A stretch of 11,221 bases of DNA from NCBI GenBank assembly GCA_029268085.1, contig JAJUHD010000073.1, forward strand, positions 1-11,221, written 5' to 3'. The notes under the pieces are model-generated. The model ran no database searches, was not told the origin of the DNA, and saw only the letters and a list, made by a program, of their open reading frames with translations. The position numbers and the translations under genes were made by a program. Below are positions 1 through 5,514 of this stretch, in pieces (position 1 is the first letter of the stretch; every line of letters starts with the position of its first letter). The DNA comes from Bacillota bacterium. GTDB taxonomy: Bacteria; Bacillota; Clostridia; Oscillospirales; Oscillospiraceae.

Positions 1-522
1 ACCAAAGCTGCCGGCCCCGCCGCCTTTGTCACTAAAATACGCGCGATACTGCTGCGCGACACGGGCGCGACTCTTGCCCCGCTCCATGCCTTCATCTTCC
101 TGCAGGGGCTTGAGACTCTGTCCCTACGAGTCGAACGCCACGTCGAAAACGCGCTGAAGGTTGTCGATTACCTCTCAACGCACCCGAAGGTGGAAAAGAT
201 CAATCATCCCGCCCTTTCCAGCCACCGGGATCATGAGCTTTACAAGAAGTATTTCCCGAACGGCGGGGGCTCGATCTTCACATTTGATATCAAGGGCGAC
301 GCCGAAACAGCAAAGGCTTTTATCGACAGGCTCCGGGTCTTCTCACTGCTCGCAAATGTTGCGGATGTAAAATCCCTCGTTATACATCCCGCCAGCACCA
401 CACATTCGCAGCTTAGCGCCGAAGAGCTTGCCGATCAGGGCATTAAGCCCAATACGATCAGGCTCTCGATCGGGACTGAGCATATAGACGACATCATCGC
501 CGATCTCGATCAGGCGCTCTAG
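1..522 (+). CDS. metY: O-acetylhomoserine sulfhydrylase, C-terminal part (5' end outside window)
   Basis: This is the last 173 codons of a Cys/Met-metabolism PLP-dependent enzyme; the gene enters from the left edge with no start in the window and ends with TAG. What is visible is the C-terminal small domain. It includes the segment reading FLQGLETLSLRVERH, the conserved HPASTTHSQL motif followed by an acidic run and GIKPNTIRLSIGTEH, and a final DDIIADLDQAL helix. These are hallmarks of the MetY/Cys3 family that makes homocysteine from O-acetylhomoserine and sulfide. The PLP lysine lies upstream, outside the window. Convergent cysK next door supports a sulfur-assimilation locus. A cystathionine gamma-synthase or methionine gamma-lyase cannot be fully excluded from the C-terminus alone, but the GIxxNxIRLSIGTEHxDDI ending is most typical of O-acetylhomoserine sulfhydrylases. 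An ORF starting at 190 is only an internal Met of this reading frame. Confidence 0.9.
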   Translation, partial: TKAAGPAAFVTKIRAILLRDTGATLAPLHAFIFLQGLETLSLRVERHVENALKVVDYLSTHPKVEKINHPALSSHRDHELYKKYFPNGGGSIFTFDIKGDAETAKAFIDRLRVFSLLANVADVKSLVIHPASTTHSQLSAEELADQGIKPNTIRLSIGTEHIDDIIADLDQAL

Positions 523-538
523 GCAATGGTACAAAGAT

Positions 539-568
539 ATGCCCCGCAGCATCTAAGCTGCGGGGCAT
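539..568 (+). terminator. Rho-independent terminator after metY
   Basis: A perfect 12-bp inverted repeat (arms 539-550 and 557-568, containing GCCCCGCAGC and its complement) encloses a 6-base loop. It starts 16 bases after the metY stop and is followed by a moderately T-rich stretch (ATTGTCTTTATT). It may also stop cysK transcription arriving from the other strand, but the T-tract on that side is weak. Confidence 0.8.
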
Positions 569-691
569 GATTGTCTTTATTCTATTGTTCCGCCGCTGAT
601 GACAGTATCCCTGTAGTAGAATACGGCGGCCGGCCATAATGCCCTCCTTAGATATTGTTCAGCTCAATAATGTGCTTGCCGAGCTGAGAAA

Positions 692-1624
692 TTATTCGGA
701 GAAGATAGGTGTTGAAAGATAGCGCTCACCGGTATCCGCAAGCAGAACGACGATGGTTCTACCGGCGTTTTCAGGCCGCTTTGCAAGCTCTGCAGCCGCC
801 CATACGGCAGCGCCGGAGGAGATGCCGGCGAGCAGGCCGTCGGTCCTTGAAAGTTCGCGTCCGGTTTTAAACGCGTCCTCGTTTTTAACGCGGATAATTT
901 CGTCATAGACCTTTGTGTTCAGTACATCGGGGATGAAGCCTGCGCCGATGCCCTGCAGCTTGTGCGGACCGGACTGACCGCCGGAAAGTACCGGCGATGC
1001 GTCAGGCTCTACCGCGACGATCTTAATATTAGGATTTTTTGCCTTCAGATATTCGCCGACACCCGTGATCGTACCGCCGGTTCCTATACCCGCTACAAAG
1101 AAATCGAGCTTTCCGTCTGTGTCTTCCCAGATTTCCGGACCTGTCGCCGCTCTGTGCGCAGCGGGGTTCGCGGGGTTTGTGAACTGTCCGGGGATGAAGG
1201 AATTTGGTATTTCGCCGGCAAGCTCTTGAGCCCTTGCGACCGCGCCTGACATACCCCTTGAGCCCTCCGTCAGGACAAGCTCCGCACCGTAAGCCTTGAG
1301 CAGATTTCTGCGTTCGATGCTCATCGTCTCTGGCATTGTGAGTATAATGCGGTAGCCGCGCGCCGCCGCGACGGACGCAAGGCCGATGCCGGTATTGCCG
1401 CTTGTCGGCTCAATGATAACGGAATCAGGCTTGAGAAAGCCTTTCTCTTCCGCATCCTCAATCATAGCCTTGGCAATCCTGTCTTTGACGCTCCCCGTAG
1501 GGTTAAAATACTCCAGCTTCGCAATTATGGCCGCCTTAAGTCCGTACCTTTTCCCGTAATTCGAAAGCTCAAGAAGCGGAGTTTTTCCGATCAGCTCCGT
1601 AAGGCTCTTATATATTCTTGCCAT
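692..1624 (-). CDS. cysK: Cysteine synthase A (O-acetylserine sulfhydrylase)
   Basis: The 310-residue product is a fold-type II PLP enzyme that makes L-cysteine from O-acetylserine and sulfide in the cytoplasm. Visible signatures are the N-terminal LIGKTPLLEL segment; the PLP lysine, about residue 47, in NPTGSVKDR; the substrate-binding loop EPTSGNTGIGLA; the glycine-rich phosphate-binding GTGGTITG; and GISSGAA plus GERYLSTPIF at the end. The length matches the family (about 305-325). The start was set at 1624 because a perfect GGAGGT (1631-1636) sits 6 bases upstream and the protein then begins MARIYKSLTELIG, as in homologues. A longer in-frame extension to 1750 translates the promoter region and is rejected. 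Cystathionine beta-synthase-like relatives share the fold, but the short length and C-terminus favour CysK. The gene has its own promoter and converges on metY. Confidence 0.95.
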   Translation of the reverse strand: MARIYKSLTELIGKTPLLELSNYGKRYGLKAAIIAKLEYFNPTGSVKDRIAKAMIEDAEEKGFLKPDSVIIEPTSGNTGIGLASVAAARGYRIILTMPETMSIERRNLLKAYGAELVLTEGSRGMSGAVARAQELAGEIPNSFIPGQFTNPANPAAHRAATGPEIWEDTDGKLDFFVAGIGTGGTITGVGEYLKAKNPNIKIVAVEPDASPVLSGGQSGPHKLQGIGAGFIPDVLNTKVYDEIIRVKNEDAFKTGRELSRTDGLLAGISSGAAVWAAAELAKRPENAGRTIVVLLADTGERYLSTPIFSE

Positions 1625-1643
1625 GTTGCTACCTCCATATATT

Positions 1644-1672
1644 ATAATTCCTATATATATAGTATGTATTTT
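1644..1672 (-). promoter_or_regulatory. Possible CymR-like (Rrf2 family) operator in the cysK leader
   Basis: Between the -10 and the ribosome binding site the - strand reads TACTATATATATAGGAATTATAAT over two adjacent segments. It contains a 12-bp perfect palindrome (CTATATATATAG) running into GGAATT (1651-1646). Firmicute CymR sites, which repress cysteine-synthesis genes, are AT-rich imperfect dyads ending in a conserved GGAATT. The match is by eye and from memory of that consensus, and the whole stretch is AT-rich, so chance similarity is possible. Confidence 0.35.
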
Positions 1673-1674
1673 AA

Positions 1675-1704
1675 ATAGTACTCCCAATATAATTATTCTG
1701 TCAA
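1675..1704 (-). promoter_or_regulatory. Sigma-A-type promoter of cysK
   Basis: On the - strand a perfect -35 TTGACA (1704-1699) is followed after 18 bases by TACTAT (1680-1675). This places the transcription start about 40-45 bases before the cysK ATG. That leader is too short for a T-box or SAM riboswitch, so control is more likely by a DNA-binding repressor. Confidence 0.65.
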
Positions 1705-1893
1705 TAGAGTTAAACATAATTCGGATGTTTTTTATTGCTTTTTTAACCAAAAAGGTAAATTATGGTTCCGAGACACAAAATATAGTGTTTTTATCTCATC
1801 CCTGCACCTATCGACATATTTCTCCCGAACTATGCGGTATATGTAAATTACGGGATATATTTGTCCTAGTATGACGCAAAGGATGAAAACACC

Positions 1894-2109
1894 ATGAAAA
1901 AACTGAAACTTTGTTTTCTGGCGGCCAAAATCGAATGGCATTGGTGGTTTATCAGGCGGACACGCAGAAAGGGTAATTCTTTGCTCAGCCGGGGGATGGC
2001 GTTTTCCTCCCAAAAGCTTTACCACCTCAACCGCCGCCTTTCCGCACACAGCGCAAAGGCGCTCAAAGCCCAGTCGGCATACGAAAAAATATCTAAAACA
2101 AGACTATGA
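1894..2109 (+). CDS. Small basic protein of unknown function (71 aa)
   Basis: I cannot assign a function. The product is short and strongly basic. It opens MKKLKLCFLAAKIEWHWWFIRR, with an aromatic tryptophan/histidine cluster at residues 15-19 and then a run of Arg/Lys (residues 21-26). It continues as what looks like two amphipathic helices (SSQKLYHLNRRLSAHSAKALKAQ). There is no signal peptide and no convincing membrane span. I have the impression of similar small proteins beginning 'KIEWHxxxIRR' in clostridia, but cannot verify this. Evidence that it is a gene: a modest AAGGATG-type ribosome site about 8 bases before the ATG, coherent codon use, and a strong terminator starting 8 bases after the TGA. 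It stands alone between divergent cysK and the convergent Crp/Fnr regulator gene. I could not identify a clear promoter. Confidence 0.65.
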   Translation: MKKLKLCFLAAKIEWHWWFIRRTRRKGNSLLSRGMAFSSQKLYHLNRRLSAHSAKALKAQSAYEKISKTRL

Positions 2110-2117
2110 ACATAATG

Positions 2118-2153
2118 AAAGGAAGGACTCGAGCAAGTCCTTCCTTTGTTTTT
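2118..2153 (+). terminator. Rho-independent terminator of the small ORF (possibly bidirectional)
   Basis: A perfect 12-bp stem (arms 2118-2129 and 2136-2147, AAAGGAAGGACT and its complement) with a 6-base loop is followed by GTTTTTCTC on the + strand. On the - strand the stem is followed by CATTATGTT. The regulator gene ends about 16 bases before the stem, so it may serve both genes, more strongly the + strand one. Confidence 0.85.
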
Positions 2154-2168
2154 CTCTGCTTCTGCGGA

Positions 2169-2828
2169 TTACAGCAGCTCGAACTGATTCTTGTGAAATT
2201 TAAGAATGCCGTCGTCCCTCATTCTGCCGAGCTCGGCTGACATCGCGCTGCGGTCCACAGACAAATAATCGGCAAGTTCCTGTCGGTCAAAAGGTATTTC
2301 AAAGCTGCTGCTTCCAGCTCTCTGCGCTTCCGCGGAAAGGTAGGATAGCAGCTTTTCACGGGTGCTGCGTTTCGATGTGATTTCAATCTTACGTGTCAGC
2401 GAGATGTTCTTTTTTGCGGCTATATAGAGCATGTTACGGATAAGGCGGCTGTGGAATGAGCAGGCGTTGGAGCAGGGAGATGTAAGCCGGCGGCAATCTA
2501 TAAAAAGAATCTCGCTGTCCATGGACGCAACGACGCTGACCGGAAGCGCTTTTGTTTCCGCAAAAGCAAACGATTCCCCGAACAGACCGCCGGGGCCGAC
2601 ATTTCCAAGTATGCTCCTATTTCCATAGTAATCCTCATGACTGATTTGGACCCTGCCGGAAAGGACTATTCCAAAGCTGCTCGTCGGTTCTCCTAGCATA
2701 AAAACCGTCTGCCCCTTTTCATAGCTGACAGCCTTTGCTGAAAGGCAGGACAAAAGGGATTTTAGCTCCGATTCTTCGATACCGCTAAACAGTTCGACAT
2801 TTTTAAGTATATCTATATATTTTTCCAT
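2169..2828 (-). CDS. Crp/Fnr-family transcriptional regulator, likely HcpR-like
   Basis: The 219-residue protein has an N-terminal cyclic-nucleotide-binding-type beta-barrel (about residues 10-115; for example YEKGQTVFMLGEP, IVLSGRVQIS, GPGGLFGESFAF), a dimerisation helix (about 118-150) and a C-terminal winged helix-turn-helix (about 155-219; IPFDRQELADYLSVDRSAM as helix-turn-helix, then LGRMRDDGILKF). Residues 119-126 read CSNACSFH. This Cys/His patch at the start of the dimerisation helix recurs, as I recall, in clostridial members and could bind a metal, Fe-S cluster or NO; this is inference. It lacks the classical N-terminal FNR cysteine cluster. Divergent transcription from the hcp operon, with a palindrome in the gap, points to an HcpR-type nitrosative-stress regulator that also controls itself. 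The start at 2828 has a modest AAGAAGG ribosome site 4 bases upstream. Confidence 0.85.
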   Translation of the reverse strand: MEKYIDILKNVELFSGIEESELKSLLSCLSAKAVSYEKGQTVFMLGEPTSSFGIVLSGRVQISHEDYYGNRSILGNVGPGGLFGESFAFAETKALPVSVVASMDSEILFIDCRRLTSPCSNACSFHSRLIRNMLYIAAKKNISLTRKIEITSKRSTREKLLSYLSAEAQRAGSSSFEIPFDRQELADYLSVDRSAMSAELGRMRDDGILKFHKNQFELL

Positions 2829-2839
2829 ATGGCCTTCTT

Positions 2840-2855
2840 TGTTGTAAATACAACA
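2840..2855. promoter_or_regulatory. Palindromic Crp/Fnr-type operator (TGTTGTA-AA-TACAACA)
   Basis: A perfect inverted repeat has 7-base arms TGTTGTA and TACAACA around a 2-base centre, giving a 16-bp site of the size bound by Crp/Fnr dimers. It lies 11 bases upstream of the regulator's ATG. On the hcp side it falls roughly 33-37 bases before the probable start, given overlapping -10-like sequences TATACT/TACTAT/TATAGT at 2867-2877. That is near the -35 region, where such regulators activate. The + strand has no good -35 hexamer of its own, which is consistent with activator dependence. Assignment to the adjacent regulator is inference from position and symmetry. Confidence 0.65.
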
Positions 2856-2869
2856 TACTTTCTGTTTAT

Positions 2870-2898
2870 ACTATAGTAAACTCAAACCATAAAGTCAA
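2870..2898 (-). promoter_or_regulatory. Sigma-A-type promoter of the Crp/Fnr regulator
   Basis: On the - strand TTGACT (2898-2893) is separated by exactly 17 bases from TATAGT (2875-2870). Transcription should start near 2863, just upstream of the palindrome at 2840-2855. A bound dimer would therefore sit over the first transcribed bases, a typical autorepression arrangement. Confidence 0.65.
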
Positions 2899-2935
2899 CA
2901 AAAACTTATCATTTAAAATAAAGGAGTGACCAATA

Positions 2936-3640
2936 ATGATAAGAAAGATTATTAAGATAGACGAAGACGCCTGCATCGGTTGCGGTCTGTGCGCCGAAGC
3001 CTGTCATGAGGGCGCAATTGCCATGGTTGAAGGCAAGGCAAAGCTGATGCGAGAGGACTATTGCGACGGACTCGGAGACTGCCTGCCAGCCTGCCCCGTA
3101 GGAGCGATCACCTTTGAGGAACGAGAGGCTCCGGCCTATAACGAGGAGGCAGTCAAACAAAGCAAGGAAGCCAAAAGCGAATCGGCTCTTCCGTGCGGCT
3201 GCCCCGGCACTCATTCCAAGAGCATAGTCCGTCCCGAAAAATGCGAGCATCCTCGCGCAGACGAAACGGAGAATACGAGCCGCCTTTCTCAGTGGCCTGT
3301 CCAGATACAGCTTGCCCCGGTAAACGCGCCGTATTTCAGGGGCGCAAACCTGCTGGTTGCCGCGGACTGCACGGCCTATGCCTTCGGCGACTTCCACAAC
3401 AGATTCATCAAAAACAGAGTGACCCTGATCGGCTGCCCGAAGCTCGACGACGTTGATTACAGCCAGAAGCTGACCGAGATAATCAGAAATAACGATATTA
3501 AAAGCGTCACTGTCGTGCGCATGGAGGTACCCTGCTGCGGCGGGCTTGAAAACGCCGTAAAGCGCGCGCTTCAGAACAGCGGAAAAATGATTCCTTGGCA
3601 GGTCATAACTATTTCTACGGACGGTAGGATTCTGGACTAA
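2936..3640 (+). CDS. Ferredoxin-like 4Fe-4S dicluster protein, Hcp partner
   Basis: The 234-residue cytoplasmic protein begins with a ferredoxin domain. The first motif is C13-x2-C16-x2-C19-x3-C23. The second, in YCDGLGDCLPACP, has C43, C49 and C53 spaced x5 and x3, so one canonical cysteine is missing. After a linker (about 65-115) comes a second domain with further cysteines: CGCPG (87-89), C103, ADC (145), IGCPKLDD (167) and EVPCCGG (200-201). These could hold another cluster or a redox site. I recall this architecture as commonly encoded next to hcp in clostridia. It probably passes electrons to Hcp, replacing the Hcr reductase of enterobacteria (inference). The start at 2936 has AAGGAG 9 bases upstream. 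hcp follows after 38 bases, so the two are likely co-transcribed. Confidence 0.85.
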   Translation: MIRKIIKIDEDACIGCGLCAEACHEGAIAMVEGKAKLMREDYCDGLGDCLPACPVGAITFEEREAPAYNEEAVKQSKEAKSESALPCGCPGTHSKSIVRPEKCEHPRADETENTSRLSQWPVQIQLAPVNAPYFRGANLLVAADCTAYAFGDFHNRFIKNRVTLIGCPKLDDVDYSQKLTEIIRNNDIKSVTVVRMEVPCCGGLENAVKRALQNSGKMIPWQVITISTDGRILD

Positions 3641-3678
3641 CGCAATAAACTGATTTTGATTTGATGGAGGTATATAAA

Positions 3679-5307
3679 ATGAGCATGTTTTGTTATCAGT
3701 GTCAGGAAACAGCCGGAGGAACCGGCTGCAAAATTCGCGGCGTCTGCGGAAAGACCGAGGATGTCGCAAAGCTTCAGGATCTTCTGATCTATACTGTCAA
3801 GGGCGTTTCAGAAATCGTCGTCAAGGGGAAGCTCAGCGCGGAGAAGCTCGGAGCCGTTAACGGCGAGGTGCTCAGCAGTCTGTTTATGACCATCACGAAC
3901 GCGAATTTCGACGGCGACGCTATCGAAGCTCAAATCAGGAAGATGCTTGCCCTGCGCGACGGGCTGAGAGCAACGGTCACCGGAGAGCTTCACGACTGCG
4001 CGACATTCACGGCCGGCACAAGGGAAGCCATGCTTGAAAAGGCTTCACCCGTCGGCGTTCTCGCCACAGAGAATGAAGATGTGCGTTCCTTGAGAGAGAT
4101 GATCACCTACGGCGTCAAGGGAATGGCCGCCTATGCCGAGCATGCGAAAAATCTCGGCAAGGAAGACCCCGCGATATATGCTTTCATCTACACCGCGCTC
4201 GACTCAACCCTAAACGATTCCCTCACGGCGGATGAGCTTGTGGCCCTTACGCTGAAGACCGGCGAATACGGCGTAAAGGTGATGGCGCTCCTTGACGAGG
4301 CCAACACCTCAAGGTTCGGGAACCCCGAGATTACCGAGGTAAGCATCGGTGTAAGGAAAAACCCTGCGATACTAATCTCCGGCCACGACCTGACAGACCT
4401 CGAGCAGCTTCTGGAACAGACAAAGGGCACCGGTGTCGATGTTTACACCCACGGCGAGATGCTTCCCGCGCACTATTACCCCGCATTTAAAAAGTATGAC
4501 AACTTCGCGGGCAATTACGGAAATTCTTGGTGGAAGCAGGTCGGCGAGTTTGAATCCTTCCGCGGCCCGATACTCTTTACGACTAACTGCATCGTCCCGC
4601 CCAAAAGCGAGGAGGTTAGAACGAGGATCTTTACGACAGGCTCGGCGGGCTTCCCCGGCTGCACACACATTATGCCCGACGAAAACGGAAAAAAGGACTT
4701 CTCGCAGATCATCGCGCTTGCAAAGACCCTTCCGGCTCCTGAGGAAATCGAAACCGGCAGCATCGTTGGAGGCTTTGCGCATAATCAGGTCTTTGCGCTC
4801 GCCGATAAGGTCGTCGAAGCCGTGAAATCCGGCGCTATCAGAAAGTTCTTTGTCATGGCGGGCTGCGATGGGCGAATGAAGTCCAGAGAATACTACACTG
4901 AGTTCGCCGAAAAGCTCCCGAAGGATACGGTAATCCTAACCGCAGGCTGCGCAAAATACCGCTACAACAAACTGAATCTAGGTGATATAGGCGGCATCCC
5001 CAGAGTTCTGGACGCGGGACAGTGCAACGATTCCTATTCGCTCGCCCTCATTGCGCTCAAGCTCAAGGAGGTCTTTGGGCTTGACGATATCAACAAGCTG
5101 CCTATCGCGTTCAACATCGGCTGGTATGAGCAGAAGGCCGTCATCGTTCTCCTCGCTCTTCTCTATCTCGGCGTAAAGAACATCCATCTAGGCCCCACTC
5201 TCCCCGGATTCCTCTCGCCGAATGTGGCGAAGGTGCTCGTCGAAACCTTCGGCATAGCCGGAATAGGAACGGCCGACGAGGATATCAAGCTCTTCATGGG
5301 CAAATAA
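3679..5307 (+). CDS. hcp: Hybrid cluster protein (hydroxylamine reductase / NO reductase), class I
   Basis: The 542-residue protein carries every ligand expected for Hcp. The N-terminal cubane motif is C5-x2-C8-x8-C17-x5-C23, the spacing of the strict-anaerobe (Desulfovibrio-type) [4Fe-4S] class rather than the wider [2Fe-2S] enterobacterial form. Hybrid-cluster ligands are H236 (SGHDL), E260 (THGEMLPAHYYP), C304 (TTNC), C396 (AGCDGR, the persulfide position), C424 (AGCAKYR), C449 (GQCNDSY) and E484 (WYEQKAV). Their mutual spacing nearly equals that of the D. vulgaris protein. The length is normal and the helical domain deleted in class III is present. Hcp reduces NO to N2O and hydroxylamine to ammonia, and can drive protein S-nitrosylation. 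The start at 3679 has GGAGG 8 bases upstream; an in-frame TTG at 3661 would place the initiator before that site and is rejected. Confidence 0.97.
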   Translation: MSMFCYQCQETAGGTGCKIRGVCGKTEDVAKLQDLLIYTVKGVSEIVVKGKLSAEKLGAVNGEVLSSLFMTITNANFDGDAIEAQIRKMLALRDGLRATVTGELHDCATFTAGTREAMLEKASPVGVLATENEDVRSLREMITYGVKGMAAYAEHAKNLGKEDPAIYAFIYTALDSTLNDSLTADELVALTLKTGEYGVKVMALLDEANTSRFGNPEITEVSIGVRKNPAILISGHDLTDLEQLLEQTKGTGVDVYTHGEMLPAHYYPAFKKYDNFAGNYGNSWWKQVGEFESFRGPILFTTNCIVPPKSEEVRTRIFTTGSAGFPGCTHIMPDENGKKDFSQIIALAKTLPAPEEIETGSIVGGFAHNQVFALADKVVEAVKSGAIRKFFVMAGCDGRMKSREYYTEFAEKLPKDTVILTAGCAKYRYNKLNLGDIGGIPRVLDAGQCNDSYSLALIALKLKEVFGLDDINKLPIAFNIGWYEQKAVIVLLALLYLGVKNIHLGPTLPGFLSPNVAKVLVETFGIAGIGTADEDIKLFMGK

Positions 5308-5322
5308 AAGCTGAAATCGTCG

Positions 5323-5360
5323 AATTCCCGCCGCTGTCTGACAGCGGCGGGAATTTTTTA
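5323..5360 (+). terminator. Rho-independent terminator of the hcp operon
   Basis: Arms 5323-5336 and 5342-5355 (AATTCCCGCCGCTG and its complement) form a strong GC-rich stem with a 5-base loop. A run of six T (5354-5359) follows. It begins 15 bases after the hcp stop and isolates the hcp operon from the OYE-AcnX operon. Confidence 0.92.
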
Positions 5361-5438
5361 CTCCTGAAAAATTGTCATATGTTTTTTGTGTTTTGCGTAC
5401 AAATCATAGTAAATAAGCTCTAATCCTTCTATACTTTA

Positions 5439-5467
5439 TTGACAATAGATTAGCAATCCTATAAAAT
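5439..5467 (+). promoter_or_regulatory. Sigma-A-type promoter of the OYE-AcnX operon
   Basis: A perfect -35 TTGACA (5439-5444) lies 17 bases before TAAAAT (5462-5467). The predicted start is near 5474, giving a leader of about 40 bases. The spacer holds a small dyad, GATT-AGC-AATC (5448-5458). CTAATC (5420-5425) is an inverted copy of the GATTAG in that dyad. Either could be part of an operator, but both are short. Confidence 0.7.
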
Positions 5468-5514
5468 ATTTGGCAGAATAAGGTTGGATTTTGCTGACCG
5501 GGAGGAGAGATAAC

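Noticed and set aside
1625..1750. Upstream in-frame extension of cysK
   Set aside because: It would translate the TTGACA/TACTAT promoter and the GGAGGT ribosome site; homologues start at the Met at 1624.
1625..1893. Riboswitch or T-box leader between cysK and the small ORF
   Set aside because: The cysK promoter leaves only about 40 bases of leader, and I see no T-box, SAM or other conserved riboswitch core on either strand of this AT-rich 269-base gap. A TCCCG/CGGGA pair at 1823-1855 is too short to mean much.
2909..3769. Antisense ORF (286 codons) opposite the ferredoxin-like gene
   Set aside because: The sense strand has clear ferredoxin motifs, ribosome site and operon context; the antisense product is a shadow.
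3679..5307. Carbon monoxide dehydrogenase (CooS), a related fold
   Set aside because: The hybrid-cluster ligand set (H236, E260, C304, C396, C424, C449, E484) and N-terminal cysteine spacing are those of Hcp, not of CooS.
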